From the NCBI GenBank assembly GCA_946630035.1, contig CAMOYN010000004.1, forward strand, positions 1 through 32,463: 32,463 bases of DNA. Reading direction: 5' to 3'. The position numbers and the translations under genes were made by a program. Each line of letters begins with the position of its first letter. Positions within the stretch are counted from its first letter, which is position 1. Of the stretch, positions 7,274 to 15,256 are shown piece by piece. Origin of the DNA: an uncultured Lachnospiraceae bacterium. GTDB lineage: Bacteria; Bacillota; Clostridia; Lachnospirales; Lachnospiraceae. A model generated the notes under the pieces. It saw only the letters and a list, made by a program, of their open reading frames with translations. It was not told where the DNA came from and searched no databases.

Positions 7274-9307
7274 ATGACAACAAAACTTTTCTTTCACCGC
7301 ATATTTTCAGCCTGCATCCGCCTGATGCTGGTGCTTATGATCGCGGGAATCTGCCTGATGCCGGAACGCGTTACCGCCGATTCAGGGAAAACCGTGGATC
7401 TGACGCTCGTGGCCTGGGGAGATTCCCTCACCGGGATCGGCGGCAACCAGGGGCACGCCTTTTTGATTATTACCAATAATTCTTCGGAAACACTCAGTTT
7501 CTGTGGCTATCCCATCTATCCCGGAACCTCCATTACGGTTTCGATCTGGCCGGACAGCAACGGCCTCGGCGGCGTTTATATCAACCGGGAGATGTATACC
7601 GGGGCCGATCAGACCTGTACCGCCTGCACGATATCTATTACCCCGGGGCAGCTGGCAGAGATTGCCGCTGCCACACCTGCTGAAAGCTACTACCACGACG
7701 GTCAGAACGATGAAAAAATCGATCTCCATGATGACATATTCCACAACTGCACCACATATTCCGTGATGATGTGGAATAAGGTGGCCGATGAGGATCACCA
7801 GATTGAAGACGATTTCATGGGAATCGATGCGCCTAAGTGGTTATCCAAAAAACTGGCCAATTTCCCCGAATGTAAATATTTCGACTTCCCTAAGGGGCAG
7901 ATCCAACACAAGGATATGTATTACCTGTCATCGGACGGGGAACTGATTCCACGGGAGATTGAAGTACCCAAACTGACGGCTGACCTGGAAGGAGAAACCC
8001 ATGTCCGGATGGTCTGGTATCCGGAATTTGTGGAATTTCTGAACGGGCAGAAAAGTGTAAATGCCTATGGTGTGGTCTATTATAATACCAGTACACCTTC
8101 CGATGTCGTCGAAAAGACAATCGCGGATTCCACCAGTTATACTACGCCTTCTCTGGAACCTGGATACACATACGGTTTCCAGGTCGCTGCAGCTTTTCTT
8201 GCCAAAAATCCGGAACACTCCTTCCGTTCTGAGTATTCAGATCCGGTTACCGTCACGGTTTTCGGTGACCTGAAAGAAGCAGCTGTTACGATCAAAAAAG
8301 AATCTTATTCCTATACAGGCCTCCCCATCTCACCCAAACCGACGGTAGTATTCCGGGGGCGGACATTAACGAAAGACAAAGATTACACGGTTTCCTATAC
8401 CAACAATCAGTTCGCAGGAACCGCCACCATCACACTCTCCGGCATAGGCAATTTTAAAGGAACGGTAACGAAGACCTTTAAGATCACTCCGGTCTGGGGC
8501 CTATCTCCCACCTCGATGACCCTTCTTGAGGGCGACAGCCAGAAGATCGGCGTCACCGTTGCCGGATTCAAGACGAATGCGGAAGCCCAGAATTTTGTCA
8601 AAAAGATCTTATGGACCTCCCGTAATTCCAGGATTGCTTCCGTTGCCGGCGGCAAGGTAACGGCCGGAAAGAAGGGAAGTACCACGATCACAGCCACGGC
8701 GGAGGGCAAATCCAAGACCTGCAAGGTCACCGTAAAGAAGAAAGATTACAAATCCCTGTACAAGGCTTTCCTGGAGAAAGGCACGTACAGGGTGAAATCC
8801 GGGAATTATCCTTATGATCTGACACTTACATCCTATCAGATTCTCGATATCAACCAGGACAAGACACCGGAACTGATCGTAAAATCCAGCGAACCTTCCG
8901 TCGGTCCGGCCTTCGATGAGCACTATGTCTTCACCATCCGGAACAAGAAAGTGGCTTTTTGCGAATCCTACATGAAGAGGGGCGAAGCCTCAATCCAGTA
9001 CAGCAAGAAATACAAAGCCGTGCGAAACAGCGGCTGGACCAACTTCGTCGGCGGCACCTGGTATCACCTGTTCCAGCTGAAGAATAATAAAAAGATCGTA
9101 CAGTATAAGTATGTATGGGAAGGATATGCAGACCAGGAAAATACCAAATACGTCTACTACATCGGCGACAGCGACGCCAAGGCCAAGCAGGTCAGCAAGG
9201 CAAAATATACCGCCTTCTTAAAAAAATACTTCAACAAGAAACTGTTCAAAACCTATAAATTCCTGAAGAATACAGCCCAAAACCGGAACAAAACCTTTGG
9301 GAAATAA
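7274..9307 (+). CDS. Secreted multidomain protein with possible papain-fold N-terminus and Ig-like domains
   Basis: 677 residues. Residues 1-36 are an N-terminal hydrophobic export signal. About 40-180 is a globular domain with GGNQGHAFLII (H61) and HNCTTYSVMMWN (C159). This His-then-Asn-Cys order recalls circularly permuted NlpC/P60-like papain folds, a tentative reading. About 228-330 resembles a fibronectin type III domain. About 335-407 is a clostridial surface repeat of the YTG...DYTVSYTNN...GTATITLSG type. About 411-491 is a BIG2 Ig-like domain. The end holds an LDINQDKTPELIV calcium-loop-like segment and a basic C-terminus. The start has GGAGG 8 bases upstream. No sortase motif or membrane anchor is visible, so it is probably released or wall-associated. 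Confidence 0.75.
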   Translation: MTTKLFFHRIFSACIRLMLVLMIAGICLMPERVTADSGKTVDLTLVAWGDSLTGIGGNQGHAFLIITNNSSETLSFCGYPIYPGTSITVSIWPDSNGLGGVYINREMYTGADQTCTACTISITPGQLAEIAAATPAESYYHDGQNDEKIDLHDDIFHNCTTYSVMMWNKVADEDHQIEDDFMGIDAPKWLSKKLANFPECKYFDFPKGQIQHKDMYYLSSDGELIPREIEVPKLTADLEGETHVRMVWYPEFVEFLNGQKSVNAYGVVYYNTSTPSDVVEKTIADSTSYTTPSLEPGYTYGFQVAAAFLAKNPEHSFRSEYSDPVTVTVFGDLKEAAVTIKKESYSYTGLPISPKPTVVFRGRTLTKDKDYTVSYTNNQFAGTATITLSGIGNFKGTVTKTFKITPVWGLSPTSMTLLEGDSQKIGVTVAGFKTNAEAQNFVKKILWTSRNSRIASVAGGKVTAGKKGSTTITATAEGKSKTCKVTVKKKDYKSLYKAFLEKGTYRVKSGNYPYDLTLTSYQILDINQDKTPELIVKSSEPSVGPAFDEHYVFTIRNKKVAFCESYMKRGEASIQYSKKYKAVRNSGWTNFVGGTWYHLFQLKNNKKIVQYKYVWEGYADQENTKYVYYIGDSDAKAKQVSKAKYTAFLKKYFNKKLFKTYKFLKNTAQNRNKTFGK

Positions 9308-9314
9308 GCGACCG

Positions 9315-9348
9315 GAAGCCCCGCGGCAGATTTCTGCCCCGGGGCTTC
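9315..9348 (+). terminator. Hairpin after the secreted protein gene
   Basis: Arms 9315-9329 and 9334-9348 pair over 15 bases with one mismatch and a 4-base loop, 8 bases past the stop codon. Only a weak T content follows. It may be the first of two stops for this transcript. Confidence 0.55.
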
Positions 9349-9381
9349 TCCATTAGTCTGCCAACGGGAACAGATCCAGGA

Positions 9382-9408
9382 GGAGACAGGGGACAGACCC
9401 CTGTCTCC
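9382..9408. repeat. Dispersed GGGAC-core palindrome (GTCTCC-arm class)
   Basis: The 27-base element has perfect 11-base arms GGAGACAGGGG and CCCCTGTCTCC around ACAGA. It matches the inner palindrome at 104-130 in both arms, only on the opposite strand. It lies between convergent gene ends. Confidence 0.85.
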
Positions 9409-9428
9409 CTTGTATCCGCCACCTTGAA

Positions 9429-9465
9429 GGAGAGGCCGCAGCTTGTGCTGCGGCCTCTCCTTTTT
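9429..9465 (+). terminator. Rho-independent terminator
   Basis: A perfect 14-bp stem (9429-9442 with 9447-9460) and TTGT loop are followed by TTTTT at 9461-9465. It points with the plus-strand secreted protein gene. The short-chain dehydrogenase converges from the other side and ends at 9477, so the same hairpin may serve both. Confidence 0.85.
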
Positions 9466-9476
9466 CCGTCTTCTTA

Positions 9477-10355
9477 TTACTGTTTTCCGCCCTTGATGGC
9501 TGCCACCAGTTCTGCCAGGTTCGGATTTTTCCTTTTGATCTTCTCCATGGTCTGGAACTGCAGCATGCCGTCGTATTCTTCGTGGGTCAGTACATAGAAC
9601 TGATCTTCTTCGATGGCTTTGAATACTTTCTCGCCGAATCCTTCCAGGGGGCGTCCGGTCTCGATGACATATTTGGCTGCGGCCTGACCCTTGGCGAATT
9701 CTTCGCTCTTGTAGTAAGGATCATTTTCGTCTTTGAAGCGTTCCGGACGATACCATTCGCTGTGATCCAGGTTGGTCTGTACATAGCCGGGGCAGAATAC
9801 GCCCATGGCGATGTCGGCACCCATGGCCTGCAGTTCGTAGTTGGTGCTCTCGCTCAGTGCCACAGCGGCATGTTTGGTCGAGAAGTAAGGCACCATGCCG
9901 GTGAAGTTGATCACGCCGGCTACGGAGCAGGTGTTCATGATGTTGCAGTGGGTTCCCTGTTTGATCATGATCGGAATCACCTGGCGCATGAAATAAATGT
10001 GGGACATGAAGTTGGTCTGAACGATCCATTCCCAGTCGCGCAGCGGCAGATTGATGCCGGCGCCTGGTACTGCCACACCTGCGTTGTTCATCAGCAGGTC
10101 GATCCGTCCGAACTTCTCCATAACACAGGCAACGACCTTCTCTGTCTCCTCATAGATACCGACATCCGCCTTGATGGTGACGATATCCTCTGCGCCAAGT
10201 TCTCTGGCCAGAGGTTCCACCTTCGCCAGCTCTTCTCCCATGATATCCACGGCTACGATCTTCATACCACGCTGAGCTGCCTGTTTCACGAATTCCTTAC
10301 CAAAACCATAGGCTGCACCGGTGATCAGCGCAACTTTTCCCTTAAACTCTTTCAT
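9477..10355 (-). CDS. Short-chain dehydrogenase/reductase
   Basis: Classical SDR of 292 residues, probably NAD(P)-dependent oxidation or reduction of a hydroxyl or keto group. Visible motifs are the TGAAYGFG cofactor loop near residue 13, NNAGV near 90, the catalytic Ser in NTCSVAG and the YFSTK catalytic Tyr-Lys pair. The C-terminal part, with EGFGEKVFKAIEEDQFYVLTH, is typical of the SDR branch often annotated for steroid or polyol substrates, but specificity cannot be read. The start has AAGGA 9 bases upstream. It follows the 936-residue flavoenzyme after a 150-base gap filled by three repeat units (10375-10505). The two are probably one transcript and act on related substrates. Confidence 0.92.
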   Translation of the reverse strand: MKEFKGKVALITGAAYGFGKEFVKQAAQRGMKIVAVDIMGEELAKVEPLARELGAEDIVTIKADVGIYEETEKVVACVMEKFGRIDLLMNNAGVAVPGAGINLPLRDWEWIVQTNFMSHIYFMRQVIPIMIKQGTHCNIMNTCSVAGVINFTGMVPYFSTKHAAVALSESTNYELQAMGADIAMGVFCPGYVQTNLDHSEWYRPERFKDENDPYYKSEEFAKGQAAAKYVIETGRPLEGFGEKVFKAIEEDQFYVLTHEEYDGMLQFQTMEKIKRKNPNLAELVAAIKGGKQ

Positions 10356-10374
10356 TTCTTCATCCTTTCACAGG

Positions 10375-10505
10375 TGGAACGAGGGGACGGTTCCTCCGTT
10401 CCATTTCTCTATCTTTCTCGATGTATGGAACGAAGGAACCGTCCCCTCGTTCCATTCTGCTATGTCTATCGATATGTGGAACGGAGGAACCGTCCCCTCA
10501 TTCCA
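10375..10505. repeat. Three-copy repeat cluster between two co-oriented genes (GGAACG-arm class)
   Basis: Three 29-base units lie at 10375-10403, 10426-10454 and 10477-10505, the first in plus orientation and the other two inverted. Each has TGGAACG-type ends and the core GGGGACGGTTCC. Spacers are 22 bases and unrelated to phage or CRISPR layout. The third copy ends on the base before the flavoenzyme stop codon at 10506. Pairing between unit 1 and units 2 or 3 would make long hairpins in the mRNA between the two coding regions. Confidence 0.9.
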
Positions 10506-13316
10506 CTAGCGGCGGCCGCCTTCCATGAAGGTGGTGCGGTCGTACCAGGCCGGCAGGATCATCGGCATCAGTTTCTCGGGATCCACATCCTCCAGATACT
10601 GCAGGGATGTGATCAGCAGGTTGTTCTCTGCATAGGCTCCGCCGACGATGGTGTTGATGGGCAGGCAGCCCCACGGGTCGTCGATGCTGGATTTCAGTTC
10701 GAGTTTCTTTACGAAGCCGGGGGTCCAGGAATCGTAGGTGTAGTTTACGATATTGCGGATCAGACCGGTATTGGTGAATCTCCATTTGCCGTTCTCGTCG
10801 GGCAGGCGGTCGAAGTGGAAATAGTATCCGCTGCCAGCGGTCTTCTTTCCGGCGGCCGGTGCCTGGTAGAGCACGTGGGTCAGAGGATGGTTGTAGCATC
10901 CCAGCTCCATTTCCACATTTACGATCTGGGTGCCGCGTCTTGCTACGCTGACGGCCACCTTGCCGTCGTTCTTGCGGATCACGAACTCGGCATCCAGTTT
11001 CTTCGGAATGGCGGAGTTGTCGCGGCCCAGCTGAGTGGCCATCTCGGCGCCCTGTCCGCCCAGAAGGAGGCTGATGGGATACATGCCGAGCTGTCCCTTG
11101 TAGGTGCAGTATACGCCAAGGATCGTCTCATAGTAATTATCCGCGAAGGTCGGATTCTTGATATGACATACGGACAGCGTCACCACCGGAATGGAGAAGG
11201 GCTCCAGCGGGGCGGGAAGGATCTTCCGGATCGCTTCGGGCTGTGTCAGATAAGCCAGGTAAATGCCTTCCTGACCGCGCATATCGGAAATCTTCGCGAA
11301 ATTCGCCACCTCTTCTTTCGGAATTACGAAGCTGGGCTCTGCGGGTTTGAAGAGTTCCGCTCCGACTTCGTAACCGGTGCGGGTGGCCGGAGCGATGGTG
11401 CCGTCCACGATGGCGGATCCAACCAGTTTCACCGGGATTCCCTTCTCCTCCAGGCCGGCCTTGAGGCTCTGATCCGGACGATAACCCAGGGACAGAACCA
11501 CGGCATCCGCTGTGATCTTCTTCTCTTCCTGCGTATCTACGTTGGTTACGATCACGCCGTCGGGAGTAATTTCCTTCAGGGCATGGCCCAGCTCCCAGGC
11601 GATATCCATCTTTTTCAGACGGGACATAATATCGGCCACATTGGTCTTGTAAGCATTGGTTCCGGCGGCCTTCAGCATATCCACGAAGGTGACTTTCAGG
11701 CCCTTGGCGCCGAGGAATTCACCGGTCTCCAGTCCGGTCAGGCCAGCGCCGATCATAGCCACGGATTTGCCGGTGATCTCTCTCTTGCCTGTCAGCACCT
11801 GTTCGATGGTATATACGTTCTCTCCATCAATGCCGGGGATGGATTTCGGAATGATGGAGGCAGATCCGGTGGCCAGTACCACGGCATCCGGCTCCAGGGC
11901 TGCGATTTCTTCCACCGTGGCTTCCTTGCCCAGACGAATGTCTACGCCGAGGCGCTTCAGGTCACCTCCCAGATAATCGGCAATCCACTGCATTCTCTCT
12001 TTCAGCGGAGGTTTCTTCGCCAGATTTACGGTACCACCCAGTTCTTCCTGACGGTCAATCAATGTCACCTTCACGCCGCGTTTCGCCAGCGTCTGAGCTG
12101 CCGTCATTCCGCCGGGGCCTCCGCCCACGACCACCGCTTTGTGTCCGGCGGTATCCGGTACCAGATCTCCGTAACGATATTCGTTACAGGTACGGGGATT
12201 AACGGCGCACTCAAACGGCAGGCCCTGTGCATTCAGGCCCAGCAGAGTCTCGAAGCAGCGCAGGCAGGAAATACATTTATTCAGCTCGTCCACACGGCCT
12301 TCCTGTACTTTCTTGCCCCACTCGGGCTCTGCCAGCCAGGTTCTTCCGAAGGCCACGAAGTCGGTCACACCATTCTCCAGGAAGGCTTCCGCCACTTCCG
12401 GTTCACGAATTGCGGAAACCGCGATCACGGGGATATTTACCTGATCCTTGACGGCCTTGATGAAATCCTTTCTCCAGCCCTGAGGGAAGGAAATAGGTTC
12501 CACGCTGACAATACCGGTCTCATAGAGTCCGCAGCTGACATCCACGAAATCAATGCCGGCGGCTTCCAGGGTCTTCACGATCTGGATACCGTCTTTCAGA
12601 TGAATGTAATCCTCGGTCACACCGATGTTGCTGAGGAATTCATCCACGGTTACACGGCAGCCCAATACATAGTCTTTGCCGCATTTTTTGCGGATATCTT
12701 CGATGATTTCCAGGACAATGCGCATCCGGTTCTCGAAGCTCCCGCCGTACTCATCGGTTCTCTTATTGGTATAGGGGGACAGGAACTGCTGCAGCAGATA
12801 GCCGTGGGCGCAATGAAGTTCCACGCCATCGATGCCGGCTTTCTTGCAGCGCAGTGCGGCATCACCGAACTGTCCCACCAGTTCATGGATCTCATCCAGG
12901 GTCATGGGGCGGGTTTCCTGCTGGGATACCTGACAGACACGGTCCGAAGCCGAGACGCAGGGCTGGCCGCCGATCAGAGAGGAGACGCCTTCTCTTCCGG
13001 GATGGTGCAGCTGGATAAAGATCTTCGATCCATGTTTGTGCACGGTCTGGGCCAGTTTCGCCAGCCCGGGAATATGACGGTCGCTGGTGGCCGAGATCTG
13101 ACGCAGCATACCGGCACCGGTCTTCTCATTCACCCGGCAGATTTCCGGCATGATCAGTCCGCAGCCGCCGATGGCACGGGCTTCAAAATAGGCCAGCATC
13201 GCAGGTCCGGGGGTTCCGTCCAGCTCCGCAAGATTCGTCCCCATGGGAGTCATCACCAGGCGGTTTTTGAGCTCTACGTTACCGATCCGCCCCTTTTCAA
13301 ACAACTTGTCGTACAT
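10506..13316 (-). CDS. Fused old-yellow-enzyme / FAD-NAD(P)H reductase / acetoacetate-decarboxylase-like protein
   Basis: 936 residues in three parts. Residues 1-345 are an FMN TIM barrel of the 2,4-dienoyl-CoA / 2-enoate reductase type: QLHHPGREG near 102, HGYLLQQFLSP with the candidate proton donor Y173, and NKRTDEYGGSFENR. C348, C351, C354 and C370 should hold a 4Fe-4S cluster. Residues 393-655 form the FAD/NAD(P)H module (GGGPGG at 398, GAGLTG at 523). Residues 680-936 match acetoacetate decarboxylase, with LGRDNSAIPKKL; K772 and K773 align with the Schiff-base Lys pair and E730 with the active-site Glu. The usual VGD near the end of the FAD module is VGS. Related enzymes stop near 640-680 residues. 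The start has AAGGAGG. It is divergent from a PucR-type regulator. Confidence 0.9.
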   Translation of the reverse strand: MYDKLFEKGRIGNVELKNRLVMTPMGTNLAELDGTPGPAMLAYFEARAIGGCGLIMPEICRVNEKTGAGMLRQISATSDRHIPGLAKLAQTVHKHGSKIFIQLHHPGREGVSSLIGGQPCVSASDRVCQVSQQETRPMTLDEIHELVGQFGDAALRCKKAGIDGVELHCAHGYLLQQFLSPYTNKRTDEYGGSFENRMRIVLEIIEDIRKKCGKDYVLGCRVTVDEFLSNIGVTEDYIHLKDGIQIVKTLEAAGIDFVDVSCGLYETGIVSVEPISFPQGWRKDFIKAVKDQVNIPVIAVSAIREPEVAEAFLENGVTDFVAFGRTWLAEPEWGKKVQEGRVDELNKCISCLRCFETLLGLNAQGLPFECAVNPRTCNEYRYGDLVPDTAGHKAVVVGGGPGGMTAAQTLAKRGVKVTLIDRQEELGGTVNLAKKPPLKERMQWIADYLGGDLKRLGVDIRLGKEATVEEIAALEPDAVVLATGSASIIPKSIPGIDGENVYTIEQVLTGKREITGKSVAMIGAGLTGLETGEFLGAKGLKVTFVDMLKAAGTNAYKTNVADIMSRLKKMDIAWELGHALKEITPDGVIVTNVDTQEEKKITADAVVLSLGYRPDQSLKAGLEEKGIPVKLVGSAIVDGTIAPATRTGYEVGAELFKPAEPSFVIPKEEVANFAKISDMRGQEGIYLAYLTQPEAIRKILPAPLEPFSIPVVTLSVCHIKNPTFADNYYETILGVYCTYKGQLGMYPISLLLGGQGAEMATQLGRDNSAIPKKLDAEFVIRKNDGKVAVSVARRGTQIVNVEMELGCYNHPLTHVLYQAPAAGKKTAGSGYYFHFDRLPDENGKWRFTNTGLIRNIVNYTYDSWTPGFVKKLELKSSIDDPWGCLPINTIVGGAYAENNLLITSLQYLEDVDPEKLMPMILPAWYDRTTFMEGGRR

Positions 13317-13337
13317 TCCTTCCTCCTTTCTTCACGT

Positions 13338-13387
13338 CAGCCATCTTGTGGCTGTCTGTGAAACAACGGCACCAGAATGCGGTGCCG
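13338..13387 (-). promoter_or_regulatory. Two hairpins in the leader of the flavoenzyme mRNA
   Basis: CGGCACC (13367-13373) pairs with GGTGCCG (13381-13387) across a 7-base loop. CAGCCA (13338-13343) pairs with TGGCTG (13349-13354) across 5 bases. Both fall between the predicted transcript start near 13399 and the start codon at 13316. They could stabilise the mRNA 5' end or take part in control. Confidence 0.4.
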
Positions 13388-13405
13388 AGATAACTATACT
13401 TTTTA

Positions 13406-13435
13406 ATGATACCCGGATTGTTTTGTGCTTCTCAA
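13406..13435 (-). promoter_or_regulatory. Promoter of the flavoenzyme-SDR operon
   Basis: On the minus strand TTGAGA (13430-13435) and TATCAT (13406-13411), each one base from consensus, are 18 bases apart. The resulting leader would be about 80 bases. Confidence 0.55.
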
Positions 13436-13529
13436 CCCGGTATTCCGGATTGTAAAATTTTTAACATATTTATTGTAATTATAACCCATTTCCCCTCTCA
13501 TTTCCACGTATATCATATATAAAAATCCA

Positions 13530-13558
13530 TTGACTTTTTGTGCACCATATACTATTGT
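13530..13558 (+). promoter_or_regulatory. Promoter of the PucR-type regulator
   Basis: TTGACT (13530-13535) and TATTGT (13553-13558) are 17 bases apart on the plus strand, leaving a leader of about 105 bases before the start codon at 13671. Confidence 0.6.
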
Positions 13559-13670
13559 GAAATCAGATTCTGACAGAATACTCATACGTGCGCTTCCACG
13601 GGCTGTCTATACATGTGAAAGATTAATTTTCCGTTAAAAGGCTATTGGAAAAACTACAGGAGAGTTCGCC

Positions 13671-15200
13671 ATGAAATTCGCAGATATCGTCCAGATTCTT
13701 TCAAAAGATTTCGACATTCATCCAGCCATAATAGACGGAGAAGAGGAGATCCTGGAAATAAAACTGATCGATCCCAGAGACGTCTCCGCCTCTCCCGGAA
13801 CCCTTTTCTTTGGTTATGATAACCAATCCATGACTTTGCCTATGAACTGTATCCTGGCCGGAGAGCAGCCCAGGACGGTTTCGCTGCCGGAGATGAACCA
13901 TCCGGCCGGGGAGCCGACCGGGACAGATGCATTGCCGCAGCTGAAAAATCTGGCCTGGATCCGCCCCGAGGATTTCAGCAGTATTTTCAATGAGGTGCAG
14001 GATCTGCTGACCAACCGGAAGCAGAATGCTTTTTATGCCTATATCATGGATGTCGCCGACCGGGTCCACAGCGTGGACACCCTGATCGATGTCGCCTCCC
14101 AGTCCTTTGGCGCTTCCCTGATCTTCATCGACCGGGATTTCCGGATCCTCAGTTACTCCACCCAGGTTCCGGTCACCGATCCTCTCTGGTCCAACAATAT
14201 CAGCCGCGGCTACTGTGACTATGAATTCATCACCGAGGTCCGGAAGCTGAAAGCAATTCAGATGGCAGATTCCAGTTCCAATCCCATCGAGGTGACCTGT
14301 AAATCCTCGCCCTTCCGCAAGCTCGCCAGCCGGGTTTATTGCCGTGACACCTGGACCGGTTTTATCATTCTGATTGAGAATGATGATTCTTACCGGCCGT
14401 CCCACGTGGAGATGCTGCGGATCCTGAGCGGGGTCATCGGCTATTCTGTCATGAAATATTCCCCGGAAATGCTCTATCACACCAACGCTTACCGCAGTTT
14501 CCTTCACAGTCTCCTGATCGGGGCCCCTCTCAGCGCCCAGCCGGAAGCTTATCAGAAACTCCCCTTTCCGGACCGGATCCAGCTTTTTTATATGACGGCT
14601 GAAAGCAAAGAAAAAGCACTTCCCTCCGAGGCCTATCTCTCTTCCCGGCTAGGTGAAATACTTCCGAACTGCCACATCCTTTCCAGCCGGGATTACGCCA
14701 TCGTCATCGGCAGCGCCGATGATCTGACCGACCCTCATTGTATCCTTACATTATTTCCTCCCCAGATCCAGGTCTGTACCGGCATCAGCAATGTTTTCCA
14801 CGACATCCGTAATCTGCGGACCGCTCTGAACGAAGCGGAAGACGCCCTGGAAGCCGGCATGTCCGTCGATCCCGGCCGCCGCTTTTATTATTTTGAGGAA
14901 TTCGGCGTCTATGTCATGATTCGCAATCAAAAAAAGCGGGAGGATATCCGCCGGTATATACATCCGGCAATCCCCCTGCTCAAAACTTACGATAACGAAA
15001 ATGATTCTCAGCTGGTCGAGACCCTCTCCGAGTATCTCAGATGCAACAACAGCATCAAAGACACCGCTGACGCCCTCTTCCTCCACCGCAACAGCGTCAT
15101 TTACCGCCTGAAAAAAATCGAGGAAGTAGGGCAGATCCGTCTCGACGACGTCCACACCCGCTTCCTCCTCCAGCTCTCCTTCCTGATTCTGACCACATAA
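13671..15200 (+). CDS. PucR/CdaR-family transcriptional regulator
   Basis: 509-residue regulator. The last 65 residues are the PucR-type C-terminal helix-turn-helix (SEYLRCNNSIKDTADALFLH, then RNSVIYRLKKIEE). The middle (about 330-430) resembles the degenerate GGDEF-like region seen in CdaR-type activators. The first 300 residues are a variable sensory part, with a likely GAF/PAS-like segment around SQSFGASLIFIDRDFRILSY (about 142-161). It has no transmembrane segment and should be cytoplasmic. An AGGAG site precedes the start. Being divergent from the flavoenzyme-SDR operon, it is the natural candidate to control that operon in response to its substrate. Confidence 0.85.
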   Translation: MKFADIVQILSKDFDIHPAIIDGEEEILEIKLIDPRDVSASPGTLFFGYDNQSMTLPMNCILAGEQPRTVSLPEMNHPAGEPTGTDALPQLKNLAWIRPEDFSSIFNEVQDLLTNRKQNAFYAYIMDVADRVHSVDTLIDVASQSFGASLIFIDRDFRILSYSTQVPVTDPLWSNNISRGYCDYEFITEVRKLKAIQMADSSSNPIEVTCKSSPFRKLASRVYCRDTWTGFIILIENDDSYRPSHVEMLRILSGVIGYSVMKYSPEMLYHTNAYRSFLHSLLIGAPLSAQPEAYQKLPFPDRIQLFYMTAESKEKALPSEAYLSSRLGEILPNCHILSSRDYAIVIGSADDLTDPHCILTLFPPQIQVCTGISNVFHDIRNLRTALNEAEDALEAGMSVDPGRRFYYFEEFGVYVMIRNQKKREDIRRYIHPAIPLLKTYDNENDSQLVETLSEYLRCNNSIKDTADALFLHRNSVIYRLKKIEEVGQIRLDDVHTRFLLQLSFLILTT

Positions 15201-15211
15201 CCAGAAGCGCC

Positions 15212-15243
15212 AGCCGCCACCGGGGACAGGTCCCGGTGGCAGC
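15212..15243. repeat. Dispersed GGGAC-core palindrome (GCCACC-arm class)
   Basis: AGCCGCCACCGGG and CCCGGTGGCAGCT arms pair with one mismatch around GACAGGT. The element lies 12 bases after the PucR-type stop and 14 bases before the converging flavodoxin stop, so it may work as a bidirectional stop. Related units lie at 23841-23877, 27129-27303 and 28882-29033. Confidence 0.85.
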
Positions 15244-15256
15244 TTTCTGTCTCATT

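Larger units (their letters stand above)
13317..13670. other. Divergent control region between flavoenzyme operon and PucR-type gene
   Basis: 354 bases without a gene. It holds one promoter in each direction (annotated separately) and two small hairpins in the flavoenzyme leader. The rest is AT-rich with no further repeat that I can support. Confidence 0.8.

Noticed and set aside
10375-10505. A short CRISPR-like array
   Set aside because: Only three units, in mixed orientation, with 22-base spacers and no cas genes; the same core occurs elsewhere in single copies.
9477-13316. Part of a bile-acid (bai) operon
   Set aside because: The flavoenzyme type and SDR are similar in kind, but the CoA ligase, dehydratase, CoA transferase and transporter genes are missing and the decarboxylase fusion is not a bai feature.
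9582-13361. A 1259-codon open frame on the plus strand opposite the flavoenzyme and SDR
   Set aside because: It is antisense to two genes with clear family motifs and crosses the repeat cluster between them; no ribosome binding site or recognisable domain. It arises from codon choice on the real strand.
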